A DNA stretch of 35,590 nt from Bacteroidota bacterium (GTDB lineage: Bacteria > Bacteroidota > Bacteroidia > Bacteroidales > VadinHA17): contig JANXXP010000079.1 in NCBI GenBank assembly GCA_025350595.1, positions 1 to 35,590 on the forward strand. The letters are read 5' to 3'. Positions 1 through 9,053 of this stretch are shown here, piece by piece. The position numbers and the translations under genes were made by a program. How positions within the stretch are numbered: position 1 is the first letter of the stretch; the number at the start of each line of letters is the position of its first letter. Under the pieces are notes generated by a model, which was not told the DNA's origin, searched no databases, and saw only the letters and a program-made list of their open reading frames with translations.

Positions 1-1
1 A

Positions 2-1456
2 GGGGAGGATCTGATTCATAGAGAAATAGCAGTAGCATTCTTTAATGGTTATGGAACTGAATTAAATATGTTCCGTCCGGGTGGACGTGATGAAAATTAC
101 AGGAATGATCTTGATTACCTTGCTAAAACTACCTTTATCCTCCGGCAAAATCATGATGCATTCATGGATATTGACTGGACACCAATGATTGAAACAACAC
201 TTGATAATGTATTTGTCAACAGGTGGAAATCAGGAGAAAAAACTGTGTATTCAGTTCTTAACATGAAGCCTGAGGGAGTCAATGGAAACCTCTTTAAAGT
301 TGAGAAAACTAAAGGGAAGCATTTCGTATCGTTATGGAACCATGAAAAACTGACCCCAGTCAGTGATAAAGGGATAACTTATATTTCTGCAAATACTACA
401 GGGTGGCAAACATCATTTTCAGGTACACGAAAGGAGGGATCGGTGGATTGTATTGCTGAGCTCCCTGATTTACTCAAATCAGTAATGAAAGGCGATTCAT
501 TAAAGATCAGATCTACAGGTAATGGAAAGTTGTTGATATGGAAAGGAAATCCTACTTATCAGACATTTAATAAAGAATTCAGAATTTTAAAAGATACAAC
601 GATTAGTATCAGGGAGATTTTTGGTGTTTATGAAGGTAAAATTGTTTTACAGCTAATTGAAAATAAGAGACTTAAAGATGAAAATATTTTTATTCTGAAA
701 GGAGGAAAGCCATGGATAACAAGCAAGGTAAAACGAACAAAAAAATCTGCATTTATTCCTGATGATATGGTATTGATACCAGGCACTATATTTTCCTATG
801 ATGTAACAAATAACGATGATTTTATTCCTTATCCTGATGTTAAGAACGATACTGTTCAGATTGATAGTTTCCTGATCGACAAATACCCGGTTACAAATGC
901 TCAGTTTTATGAGTTCCTGAATAATACAGGATACAGACCTGCAGATACAACAAGGTATTTAAAGAATTGGAAGTCTGGAATGTTCAAACAGGGTCAGGAT
1001 AAATATCCGGTAGTTTATGTTAGCTATGATGATATGATGGCTTACGCGAAATGGTCTGAAAAAAGGCTTCCAACTGAAGCTGAATGACAGTTAGCCGCTC
1101 AGGGCACTGATAAACGAAAGTGGCCATGGGGTGATGAGTTTCATGGAACTTACTGTAATAATTCTTTTGGAAGACCAACTCCTGTTGATGGATTTCCAAA
1201 AGGACAAAGTCCATACGGTATGCGTGACATTGTAGGAAATGTATGGCAGCTGACAAATGACCTGTACTTTAACGGTACAAATTACTTTTTCATAATCAGA
1301 GGAGGAAGTTATTACAAACCTGAATCAAGTTGGTGGTATATGCAGGGAGGCCCTCAGTCACTCGATAAAACTCAGATATTGCTTATGGTATCACCAGGAT
1401 TTGACCGTAGTGAAACGCTGGGATTCAGATGTGTAAAAGATATTGACACTAGATGA
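2..1456 (+). pseudogene. FGE-sulfatase (SUMF1/EgtB/PvdO-fold) protein, 5' end outside window, in-frame TGA
   Basis: The frame is open from base 2, so the gene starts upstream of the window. It reads to a TGA at 1085-1087, then continues in the same frame to a second TGA at 1454-1456. The C-terminal part is recognisably FGE-sulfatase: DKYPVTNAQFYEFLN, KRLPTEAE, then after the stop QLAAQG, WPWGDEF, MRDIVGNVWQ, RGGSYY and GFRCV. The family normally has Trp directly after PTEAE, so the TGA sits where TGG is expected. The cysteine that FGE carries just after RGGSW is absent, so formylglycine synthesis is unlikely. The upstream roughly 240 codons (for example RPGGRDENYRNDLDYL) may belong to a glycoside-hydrolase-like or other beta-rich domain, but I do not recognise it. 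It is either a recent point-mutation pseudogene or a sequence error; other genes here use TGA as a true stop. Confidence 0.8.
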
Positions 1457-1475
1457 TTTCAACCTTCCATTATGA

Positions 1476-2906
1476 TTACACCTTTAACTTTTTCTCAATT
1501 TCAGTTATCTGATTTCTGAAATGTTTATCAGTGTCAATCAAATTGTTAACGGTTTTGCAGGCATGTAGTACAGTTGCATGATCTTTTCCTCCAATATGTG
1601 ATCCAATGCTGGCCAATGATGATTTTGTAAGACTTTTTGAAAAATACATTGATACCTGTCTTGCCTGAACAATCTCTCTCTTTCTTGTTTTCCCCTGAAT
1701 AAGATCAATTGGAATTTTATAATAATCACAAACTATCTTCTGAATATATTCAATAGTTATTTCTCTTCTTGCCGTGCTTATCAGCTTTTCAACCATCAAT
1801 CTTGCCAGGTCCAGAGTGATCTCTTTTCTGTTAAGTGTTGACTGGGCATAAAGAGATATCAATACTGCTTCGAGTTCCCTGATATTATTTGATATGTTCA
1901 CAGCCAGGTATTCGAATATTTCTTCAGGTAACTCTATTCCGTCGTTATAAGCTTTTTTCTTGAGAATAGCCAGCCTGGTTTCGTAATCTGGTCTCTGAAG
2001 ATCGGCCTGGAGTCCCCATTTAAATCTTGAAAGAAGTCTCTGTTCCATTCCCTGAAGTTCAACAGGAGGCCTGTCGCATGTAAGAATCAACTGCTTTCCT
2101 GATTGATGAAGATGATTGAATATATGAAAGAATGTATCCTGAGTTTTTTCCTTTCCTGCAAATTCATGAACATCATCCAAAATTAGCACATCAATCATTT
2201 GATAGAAATGAAGAAAATCATTTTTATTGTTATTTCTTACTGACTCAACAAATTGAGTCTGAAACTTATTGGCGTTAACGTAAAGGACAATCTTATCCGG
2301 ATGTTTTTCCTTGACGAGAATTCCAATAGCCTGAGAAAGATGAGTTTTTCCAAATCCTGAATCACCATAAATCATTAATGGATTAAAAGCAGTTCCCCCG
2401 GGATTGTTCCCAATAGCAATTCCTGCTGAACGGGCTAGCCTGTTGCATTCCCCCTCCACGTAATTACTAAAATTGTAATCGGGATTAAGTTTTGGATCAA
2501 AATGAACTTTTTTTATTCCTGGGATAACAAATGGATTTTTTATTGATGGCTGTGTTACGTCGAAAGGAACCTGAACTGGTCTGTTATTAAGGTCAGTCTT
2601 ATTTCTCGAGGGATATCTAACTGTATAAGGCTTACCGTCAGAATAGTTTGAATTCTCCATAACGACGTTATATTCAAGCTTGGCATCAGTTCCGATCTCG
2701 CGCCTCAGTGTCTTTCTCAGAATATCTATATACTGTTCTTCAAGATATTCATAAAAAAAAGGACTTGGCACCTGAATTGTTAAAACATTGTTTTCTAGTT
2801 TTAATGGGATGATCGGTTCAAACCAGGTCTTGTAACTGATGGATGGAATAATATCCCTTACAATCTGCAGACAGTTATTCCAAACGTCATTATGTGACTT
2901 ATTCAT
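1476..2906 (-). CDS. dnaA: Chromosomal replication initiator protein DnaA
   Basis: This is the AAA+ initiator that binds DnaA boxes and opens the origin. It has 476 residues, the usual length. Domain I (about 1-85) contains SYKTWFEP. A variable linker runs to about 135. The AAA+ core has Walker A GDSGFGKT (181-188), Walker B LILDD (241-245), the arginine-finger region RLLSRF (290-295) and sensor 2 NNIRELE (340-346). The C-terminal DNA-binding domain carries the family signature, GGKDHATVLHA (439-449). The start is the ATG at 2906, which gives the canonical domain I. The gene is convergent with the FGE-like gene (19 bp apart) and is preceded by a 340-bp AT-rich gap. A possible -7 box (TAATTTTG on the minus strand) lies far upstream at 3242-3249. 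Confidence 0.98.
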   Translation of the reverse strand: MNKSHNDVWNNCLQIVRDIIPSISYKTWFEPIIPLKLENNVLTIQVPSPFFYEYLEEQYIDILRKTLRREIGTDAKLEYNVVMENSNYSDGKPYTVRYPSRNKTDLNNRPVQVPFDVTQPSIKNPFVIPGIKKVHFDPKLNPDYNFSNYVEGECNRLARSAGIAIGNNPGGTAFNPLMIYGDSGFGKTHLSQAIGILVKEKHPDKIVLYVNANKFQTQFVESVRNNNKNDFLHFYQMIDVLILDDVHEFAGKEKTQDTFFHIFNHLHQSGKQLILTCDRPPVELQGMEQRLLSRFKWGLQADLQRPDYETRLAILKKKAYNDGIELPEEIFEYLAVNISNNIRELEAVLISLYAQSTLNRKEITLDLARLMVEKLISTARREITIEYIQKIVCDYYKIPIDLIQGKTRKREIVQARQVSMYFSKSLTKSSLASIGSHIGGKDHATVLHACKTVNNLIDTDKHFRNQITEIEKKLKV

Positions 2907-3246
2907 GTAGGTTGTTTTTTTAAAAATATATAAGGTCAGAATCCAGCCGATTCATACAGCAAAAATTGTAAAAAAAAAACTAATAAAAAAAATTTATTTT
3001 GCTTGACTTTCTCAATAAAAGTATATGTTTTTAAACATCAGTAACTTATGAACGAATAAATCTTTTATTTATCTAAGTTGCTTAATAACAATGATATACG
3101 ATACATATTGTCGATTTATTGGTGTGTTACAACTCATTATGGATTCTTACTCAAAATTTAACATAGACACTCTAAAATCAGGACTATTTTGTCATTGATT
3201 CTTATTCGTTTTTTTAAGAATAAGATAATCTGAATTTTAGGCAAAA
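2907..3246. other. AT-rich intergenic region upstream of dnaA
   Basis: This 340-bp gap lies between the dnaA start and the stop of the MCE gene. It is very AT-rich, with A and T tracts around 2922-2999. I see no open frame with coding character, no tRNA and no match to the DnaA-box consensus TTATCCACA on either strand. The only clear structure is the inverted repeat at 3200-3225. It probably holds the dnaA promoter and leader; an origin cannot be supported from what is visible. Confidence 0.6.
3200..3225. terminator. AT-rich hairpin 3' of the MCE gene (weak terminator candidate)
   Basis: Arms TCTTATTC (3200-3207) and GAATAAGA (3218-3225) are perfect 8-bp complements around a 10-nt loop containing seven Ts. 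It lies 21 bp beyond the stop of the minus-strand MCE gene. The stem is weak and there is no clear T-run after it on the minus strand, so it could equally be a regulatory hairpin in a dnaA leader. Confidence 0.3.
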
Positions 3247-4200
3247 TTATTTAGGAGGAATGTTCTTTTTTCCAAAGATTGAAAAGTGAACATATTTTTT
3301 GGGATTTGCTTTCACATCCAGCAATAGTACATTTAAACTCTCCAGACTTTTACTCATATTGACATAAAGCGTATCATTTTTAAGAAATTGACCAGCACTT
3401 CCTTTACCATTATTCATATTTTCAACAATGATGGAAGTTTTCTCAAGACTCTTTTTAAGATTGCCTAATGAGCTATAGATATCTGAAGCAACAATAGTAT
3501 CGGAAATTGTTTTAAAATTGTTTAAGGTAGTATTCATCTTATCTGAATTATCAGATAACATTTTGCTGAATTTATTTATATTATCGATTGTTGCTTTCAC
3601 TTCGTTTTCTTTTGACCCTATTATCCTGCTAAGGCTTTCAGTTGATCTGTTAAGGTTGGCCATAGTTCCTCCCATATCCTTTTTAAAATCTGCATCCATT
3701 ATACCATTAACGGCTTTTATTATATTATCAATTGCGAAAATGAGATTTGTTATCTTATCCTTAACAGGCAATAGTTCTTTCTCTACTCTCTCCGAAAGTG
3801 ATTCAGCAAGTCTGCCTGGTAGAGTATCTCCATATGCATAGGTTCCAGGGCCATTACCATATAAAAACTGCACCTTCATGCCTCCCAGGAGTGACATTGG
3901 AACTATTTCAGCTACAGTATTCTTTGGAAGTTTAAAATCTTTTCTGACGGAAAACTCAACAATCAGCTTTCCGCTTTCGGCATCAGCAAAATTTATCTTT
4001 TGAACAATTCCCACTCTGTAACCATTAATTTCAACAGGACTTGATTCAGCAAGGCCTCCAATGTTAGAATAGACAGTATAATAGTATGCTGAGTGAGAAA
4101 AGAAATCTTTTCCTTTAAGAAAATTATAAAGCCAGATAAAAATCAATATTACAATCAGAGTAGTTGCTCCAACTTTTACCTCATGTGATATTTTTTTCAT
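3247..4200 (-). CDS. MCE/MlaD family lipid-transport protein
   Basis: This is a membrane-anchored substrate-binding subunit of an Mla-type ABC lipid transporter, which moves phospholipids between inner and outer membranes. It has 317 residues: one N-terminal transmembrane helix (about 11-28), then the MCE domain (about 38-128, with the conserved stretch SPVEINGYRVGIVQ and the turn SLLGGMKVQF). A long helical, probably coiled-coil tail follows (about 140-290, rich in N, K, S and I). The ATG overlaps the amidase stop by one base (TAATG), which implies translational coupling. No MlaE permease or MlaF ATPase gene is nearby, so its partners must be encoded elsewhere. Family assignment is firm; the actual cargo is not visible. 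Confidence 0.93.
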   Translation of the reverse strand: MKKISHEVKVGATTLIVILIFIWLYNFLKGKDFFSHSAYYYTVYSNIGGLAESSPVEINGYRVGIVQKINFADAESGKLIVEFSVRKDFKLPKNTVAEIVPMSLLGGMKVQFLYGNGPGTYAYGDTLPGRLAESLSERVEKELLPVKDKITNLIFAIDNIIKAVNGIMDADFKKDMGGTMANLNRSTESLSRIIGSKENEVKATIDNINKFSKMLSDNSDKMNTTLNNFKTISDTIVASDIYSSLGNLKKSLEKTSIIVENMNNGKGSAGQFLKNDTLYVNMSKSLESLNVLLLDVKANPKKYVHFSIFGKKNIPPK

Positions 4201-5366
4201 TAATATTTAGATTTGTTTTTCTTTTTTTTCTCAATTGCCTCTTGCAAAGGTACTATTTTGTTGTCTTTAACCGCTATTACGAACGCATCAGGATAAATCT
4301 TCTCAATAGTTTTTCTGTACTTTGCAGCAGCAGAATAATTAGTAAACCTGCCTGTTACATATTTATAACGATCCAGAACAAATAGTTCATCTATTTCTTT
4401 TATGCCTTTGAAATTTTCAGGATTAATCTCAGTTTTTGTTGCTGATGTGGTAACCTGTACTCTGAACATTAAGTCTCCCGAATTTGAAATTTCATTGGTT
4501 ATAGAATCAGAAACCGTTTCACTGCTCTGATTCTCGCTTACTGATATACCACTCTTACTGTCAATTTCATTTATATAATCATTGCAGGCTTTGAAAATTG
4601 AAGATGCGATTTTGTCCTGTCCATCTTTTGAGTTAAGAAATTTCTCCTCGTCAGGATTCGTAATGAACCCGGTTTCAGTCAGCACACTGGGCATTGAAGT
4701 CATATACAAAACCAAAAAACCCGCTTGTTGTACGTCTCTGTCTTCTCTCTTATTTCCTTTGTATTGAGTCTGGATTTTTGTAGCAAGGTCTTTACATTGT
4801 TCGCGATAAATATATTGTGTTAAACTGAACATAATATACGACTCTGGTGATTTGGGATCGAACCCTTCATATTTTGTGGAATGGTCTTTTTCAAGTAGTA
4901 TGACCTCATTCTCTTTCATTGCAACATCCAGATTCCGCTGATTTTTAGCTAACCCCATGAAATAAGTCTCTGTCCCATAGGCATTTTTAGCAAGAGCTGC
5001 GTTGACGTGAATAGAAATGAATAAATCAGCTTTACTCTTGTTTGCAATTTCCGGACGATCCCTAAGTTCGACAAATGTATCTGTTTTTCTGGTATAGATT
5101 ACTGTTACATTCTTGATATTCTGTTCTATATATTCACCTGTCTTTAGGGCAATGGCCAGGGCTATATTCTTTTCCTGACTGAAAGATCCAAGCGCCCCGG
5201 GATCTTTTCCCCCATGTCCCGGATCAATTACTATTATCCATCCTTTGTTGTTCTTATATAGTGGTGTTGAAGATGAAAAAACAATAAACGAAGCAAAAAT
5301 AAAAATCATTTTTACTGCATATATATTAATGGTATGAAGTTTACCGTTATTAATTCCAGTACTCAT
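4200..5366 (-). CDS. N-acetylmuramoyl-L-alanine amidase (Amidase_3) with C-terminal SPOR-like domain
   Basis: This is a zinc amidase that cleaves the N-acetylmuramoyl-L-alanine bond of peptidoglycan, in the periplasm. Zinc ligands and catalytic residues are visible: H51 in DPGHGGKDPGA, E65 in SQEKN, H120 in SIHVNA and E231 in TETGF. The catalytic domain covers about 43-265. After a polar linker, residues about 285-375 resemble a SPOR-type peptidoglycan-binding domain (MFRVQV, YVTGRFTNYSAAAKY). An N-terminal hydrophobic segment (20-33) fits a signal peptide. The ATG at residue 20 (near 5309) is an alternative start that would make that segment truly N-terminal. It is first of a two-gene unit with the MCE gene and divergent from lptD, giving an envelope-biogenesis locus. 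Confidence 0.95.
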   Translation of the reverse strand: MSTGINNGKLHTINIYAVKMIFIFASFIVFSSSTPLYKNNKGWIIVIDPGHGGKDPGALGSFSQEKNIALAIALKTGEYIEQNIKNVTVIYTRKTDTFVELRDRPEIANKSKADLFISIHVNAALAKNAYGTETYFMGLAKNQRNLDVAMKENEVILLEKDHSTKYEGFDPKSPESYIMFSLTQYIYREQCKDLATKIQTQYKGNKREDRDVQQAGFLVLYMTSMPSVLTETGFITNPDEEKFLNSKDGQDKIASSIFKACNDYINEIDSKSGISVSENQSSETVSDSITNEISNSGDLMFRVQVTTSATKTEINPENFKGIKEIDELFVLDRYKYVTGRFTNYSAAAKYRKTIEKIYPDAFVIAVKDNKIVPLQEAIEKKKKNKSKY

Positions 5367-5387
5367 TTTTAGTTCACGTTTTTTAAT

Positions 5388-5395
5388 TAGTTTTG
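5388..5395 (+). promoter_or_regulatory. Possible -7 box for lptD
   Basis: TAGTTTTG matches TAnnTTTG and would give a leader of roughly 40 nt before the TTG start of lptD at 5445. No convincing -33 TTTG is visible at the expected distance. Confidence 0.35.
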
Positions 5396-5427
5396 CGCAT
5401 GAATCCTGATATCACACAAAATCAATA

Positions 5428-5435
5428 CAAAAATA
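5428..5435 (-). promoter_or_regulatory. Possible -7 box for the amidase-MCE operon
   Basis: The minus strand reads TATTTTTG, matching the Bacteroidota -7 consensus TAnnTTTG. It lies about 60 bp upstream of the amidase ATG. A TTTG lies 24 bp further upstream (5460-5463), a little outside the usual spacing. It overlaps the start region of lptD. Confidence 0.4.
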
Positions 5436-5444
5436 ACATTTAAG

Positions 5445-8126
5445 TTGTATTTATTTAAACAAAAGCGGCTTGTAATAGTGTTCCTGGTACTGGTCCATTC
5501 TCTTTCATTATTTTCTCAGAAGGATAAAAGTCGTGTGGATACATTGCTTATACAAAGTGATTCAGTAAAATACGATACAATCCTGATTAAAAACGTACGC
5601 CGCACATCATCCAATGCCTTAACCGCAAAGGTCACCTATTCCGCTGTGAAAAAAATAAAAAGAGATATTATCAATAAAAAGATGGTTCTTATCCAGTCTG
5701 CTGTAGTAAATTATGGCGACATTGAGATAAAAGCTGATTCTATCATTGTAAATATGCGAACAAACCTTCTTTTTGCAGCCGGAAGAAAGGATTCAACCGG
5801 GAAAATATCAGGCAAACCTGTTTTTAAAGAAGGTGATCAGGAATTTAATGCTGATGAGCTTACATATAACTTCAAAACTCATAAAGCAATAATTAAAAAT
5901 ATAATTACAAAGCAGGACCAGGGACTCCTTCATAGTCAATTTACCAAACTTCTAGAGGATGGAACCTCCAATATTTCAAGAAGCACCTATTCCACTTGTG
6001 ATGCTGATACACCTCACTTTTATATTAAACTTCCAAGAGCACGGGTTTACCCCGGTAAAAAAATTATTTCAGGACCTGGTAATCTTGTCGTAGAAGGTAT
6101 CCCCTTACCTTTATTCATCCCTTTCGGTTATTTTCCCTCCCAGTCAAAAAAAGCTGCATCAGGGATATTGATACCACGAATTGGGGAAGAACGTTTGCGT
6201 GGTTTTTCTTTAACTGAGGGTGGATATTATTTTGCGGTCAGTGATTATTTTGATCTTGCAATTAAAGGGAACGTATACGCAAATGGAACATGGATGGCAA
6301 CAGCACAAACAGATTATAACAGACTATATAAATACACTGGTAACTTATCTTTTAATTATGCTAATAATATTTCAGGTCACAAAGGATTGCCTGATTATTC
6401 AAATATTAGCAATTACAGATTAGGATGGAACTACAATCAGGATCCTAAGGCTTCTCCGGGGTCGAGGTTTTCAGCGAGTGTAAATATGAGTTCCAGCGGT
6501 TACGACAAGAGCAATAGTTATAATGTTGCAGATCATGTAACAACTCAGAGACAATCGAGTGTGAGTTATTCAAAGTCATGGGAAGGGACCCCTTTCAACC
6601 TTTCTGCGAGTATGAACCATAGCCAGAACGTTAAAAATAAAACAGTGGCACTCGACCTTCCAAAGGTAAGTCTCAATATGGGAAGGATTTACCCGCTGAA
6701 AAGGAAGAACAGCACAGGTCCGGCAAAATGGTACCAGGAACTTCAGCTCTCATATTCAGCTCAGCTTGATAATCAGATAAATACATATGATACACTTCTC
6801 TTTACCAATGCCGTTTGGAAGAATATGAGAAACGGATTCAAGCAAGACATCCCTTTAAGTTTCCAGATCCGTCCTTTTAAAAATTTTTCTATCTCCCCGG
6901 CGATTACATATACCGGAGTAGCATATACTCAGAAGATCATAAAAAACTGGAAACAGAACTATATCAATCCAGAGACAAATATTAGAACTCCTTCAGTTGT
7001 CAACGATACAATCAGAGGTGCTTTTTATGGTCAGGCTTTTAATCCTTCAATCAGTGCAAGCTTTAGTCCGCAGATCTTTGGAATGTTCCTTTTTACGAAT
7101 CCGAACTCTAGACTCCAGTCAATCCGTCATGTTATTAAACCCTCAATCGGTTTCAATTTTATTCCTGCACTTGCTGGAATGAGTTCTAAAATGTACAGGA
7201 ATGTTCAAACTGATTCTGCTGATACAGAGTCAAGGAGATTGAAATACTCTATTTATGATGGTAATATTTTCGGAACACCTTCATTGTCACAGAAAAGCGG
7301 TAATATTTCATTAGGTCTTGTAAATATTATTGAAGGTAAGGTATTTGCGCGGAATGATACTACCGGGAAGCCAAAGAAGATAAAAATAATCGATAATTTA
7401 GGCATTACTACTGCCTATAATATTTTCGCCGACTCGATGAGATGGGCTCCTGTAGCCATGCAGATTAGAACCACAGTTTTTGAGAAGATAAACCTTTCTG
7501 CAAGCAGCAATTTTTCATTATATGCACTTGATAGTAAAGGAGCAGCAATAGGTAAATTCGAATATACCAAAACCGGTAAACTAATGAGACTTAACAACTT
7601 TAATACGGGTATCGATTTTAGTCTCAGCGATTTACTTAAGGGAAATAAGGATGGCAAAAAACCAGTCCCGAAGAATGGATCTCCGGGTGATGCTGTAAAT
7701 GATGGAATCGCAGGACAAAGTAGTCCTAATAGTCCAAATGGTAAACCTGGTCAGGTCGGGGCGCCTGGTACAGATAAATACGGATACAAATCTTTTGATG
7801 TTCCATGGTCAATGAATTTAAGTTATAGCGTTAACTATTATATCTCGGGTTTTAAATCTAATGTCAGCCAGACACTCTCCTGTAACGGAAATGTGACAAT
7901 AACCAAAAAGATGACAATGACTTATACCAGCGGATATGATTTCAAAGGTAAGCAGGTTACCATGACACAGATCGGAATTACAAGAGATCTTCATTGTTGG
8001 GACATGGTCTTTAACTGGGTGCCAAACGGGACTATGCAAATGTGGAATTTCACATTAAAAGTAAAAGCGTCAGTACTTGGTGATCTGAAATACGAGAGGA
8101 GAAAAGATTTTCATGATAGTTATTAA
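5445..8126 (+). CDS. lptD: LPS-assembly outer-membrane protein LptD
   Basis: This is the outer-membrane translocon that inserts lipopolysaccharide into the outer leaflet. It has 893 residues, typical for Bacteroidota LptD. A signal peptide (about 7-25) ends near SLFSQ. An OstA/LptA-like beta-jellyroll follows (about 55-190: NADELTYNFKTHKA, CDADTPHFYI, GPGNLVVEGIPLPLFIPFGY), then a long C-terminal beta-barrel. Residues about 735-775 are a Gly/Pro/Asn-rich low-complexity stretch, probably a surface loop. The start is TTG: the frame is open back to a TGA at 5400-5402 with no ATG, and TTG places the basic residues and hydrophobic core correctly. ridA follows after 17 bp, and the divergent neighbours are also envelope genes. 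Confidence 0.93.
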   Translation: MYLFKQKRLVIVFLVLVHSLSLFSQKDKSRVDTLLIQSDSVKYDTILIKNVRRTSSNALTAKVTYSAVKKIKRDIINKKMVLIQSAVVNYGDIEIKADSIIVNMRTNLLFAAGRKDSTGKISGKPVFKEGDQEFNADELTYNFKTHKAIIKNIITKQDQGLLHSQFTKLLEDGTSNISRSTYSTCDADTPHFYIKLPRARVYPGKKIISGPGNLVVEGIPLPLFIPFGYFPSQSKKAASGILIPRIGEERLRGFSLTEGGYYFAVSDYFDLAIKGNVYANGTWMATAQTDYNRLYKYTGNLSFNYANNISGHKGLPDYSNISNYRLGWNYNQDPKASPGSRFSASVNMSSSGYDKSNSYNVADHVTTQRQSSVSYSKSWEGTPFNLSASMNHSQNVKNKTVALDLPKVSLNMGRIYPLKRKNSTGPAKWYQELQLSYSAQLDNQINTYDTLLFTNAVWKNMRNGFKQDIPLSFQIRPFKNFSISPAITYTGVAYTQKIIKNWKQNYINPETNIRTPSVVNDTIRGAFYGQAFNPSISASFSPQIFGMFLFTNPNSRLQSIRHVIKPSIGFNFIPALAGMSSKMYRNVQTDSADTESRRLKYSIYDGNIFGTPSLSQKSGNISLGLVNIIEGKVFARNDTTGKPKKIKIIDNLGITTAYNIFADSMRWAPVAMQIRTTVFEKINLSASSNFSLYALDSKGAAIGKFEYTKTGKLMRLNNFNTGIDFSLSDLLKGNKDGKKPVPKNGSPGDAVNDGIAGQSSPNSPNGKPGQVGAPGTDKYGYKSFDVPWSMNLSYSVNYYISGFKSNVSQTLSCNGNVTITKKMTMTYTSGYDFKGKQVTMTQIGITRDLHCWDMVFNWVPNGTMQMWNFTLKVKASVLGDLKYERRKDFHDSY

Positions 8127-8143
8127 AACCAATTCCTGAAATT

Positions 8144-8521
8144 ATGAAAAAGATATTTAGCACATTAAAAGCCCCTGCAGCTATCGGGCCTTATAGTCAG
8201 GCTGTTGAAATGAATAATACTCTTTATATCTCCGGTCAGATACCTATAAACCCGGAAACAGGGAAACTGATTGAAGGGGATATTACTGCACAGACTGAAC
8301 AGGTTTTTAAAAATATTGCCGCTATTCTTGAGGTTGCTGGTTATAAAGTTTCTGATGTTGTGAAGTCCACATGTATTTTAAGCGATATCTCAAATTTCAA
8401 AGCAATGAATGAGGTTTATGGCCGGTTTTATACAGGTAATCATCCCGCACGTGCAGCATTTGCAGTAAAGGATTTGCCTTTAGGTGCATTGATTGAAATT
8501 GACACTATTGCGATGAAATAG
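8144..8521 (+). CDS. ridA: RidA family enamine/imine deaminase
   Basis: This protein hydrolyses reactive 2-aminoacrylate and related enamine or imine intermediates made by PLP enzymes, in the cytosol. Its 125 residues are full length for the YjgF/YER057c/UK114 family. Hallmarks are GPYSQAVE (15-22), LYISGQIPINPETG (27-40) and the C-terminal signature ARAAFAVKDLPLGALIEID (102-120). R103 and E118 match the catalytic arginine and glutamate of the family. It lies 17 bp after lptD and just before a strong terminator, so it is probably co-transcribed with lptD, although no functional link is known. Confidence 0.96.
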   Translation: MKKIFSTLKAPAAIGPYSQAVEMNNTLYISGQIPINPETGKLIEGDITAQTEQVFKNIAAILEVAGYKVSDVVKSTCILSDISNFKAMNEVYGRFYTGNHPARAAFAVKDLPLGALIEIDTIAMK

Positions 8522-8542
8522 ACCGTTGCGCCTTTTTATAAT

Positions 8543-8577
8543 AAAAAAGACCGCCCTGATCAGACGGTCTTTTTATT
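8543..8577. terminator. Bidirectional intrinsic terminator between ridA and rplI
   Basis: AAAAAGACCG (8544-8553) pairs perfectly with CGGTCTTTTT (8565-8574) around an 11-nt loop that itself contains CTGATCAG. A-rich and T-rich flanks on both sides allow termination of both convergent transcripts. Confidence 0.9.
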
Positions 8578-8594
8578 AACTATTAAGGATATTT

Positions 8595-9041
8595 TTATTC
8601 TCCTTTAATCTCAAATTCAACCTCAACTCGTACATCTCTGTGAAGCTTGACGATTGCTTTATAACTTCCGACTTCTTTGATCTGATCTTCAGGAAGTGTG
8701 ATATTCTTGCGGTCAATATCGAATCCTTTTTCTTTCAGCGATTCAGCAATCTGAATGGTATTTACTGATCCGAAAATTTTGCCTGATGTGCTTGTTTTTG
8801 CACCAACAACAATTTTCACACCCGCTAATCTTCCTGCGATCTCCTGAGCTGCAATCTTAATTTTCTCTTCTTTATGAGCTCTCTGTCTAAGGTTTTCAGT
8901 ATGCATCTTTTTTGCTGAAGATGTTGCATCTACTGCAAAACCCATTGGAATAAGGTAATTTCTACCGTATCCAGGCTTAACATTTACTAAATCGTCTTTC
9001 TGCCCAAGCTTATTGACGTCCTGTATTAATATAATTTCCAT
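8595..9041 (-). CDS. rplI: 50S ribosomal protein L9
   Basis: L9 binds 23S rRNA near the L1 stalk base. It has 148 residues, the standard length. The N-terminal rRNA-binding domain has MEIILIQDVNKLGQKDD and the signature VKPGYGRNYLIP; a long connecting helix rich in K, E and A (about 40-75) leads to the C-terminal domain (about 78-146). It is last of the rpsF-rpsR-rplI operon, 12 bp after rpsR, with a good Shine-Dalgarno sequence (GGAGG) upstream of the ATG. Confidence 0.98.
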   Translation of the reverse strand: MEIILIQDVNKLGQKDDLVNVKPGYGRNYLIPMGFAVDATSSAKKMHTENLRQRAHKEEKIKIAAQEIAGRLAGVKIVVGAKTSTSGKIFGSVNTIQIAESLKEKGFDIDRKNITLPEDQIKEVGSYKAIVKLHRDVRVEVEFEIKGE

Positions 9042-9053
9042 AATTAATCCTCC

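Noticed and set aside
1085-1087. TGA as selenocysteine or as a genome-wide Trp codon
   Set aside because: The family has Trp, not Cys, at this position, no SECIS-like hairpin was evident directly downstream, and several intact genes here end in TGA.
2907-3246. Chromosomal origin next to dnaA
   Set aside because: The gap is AT-rich but I found no DnaA-box cluster on either strand, and in this phylum oriC often is not beside dnaA.
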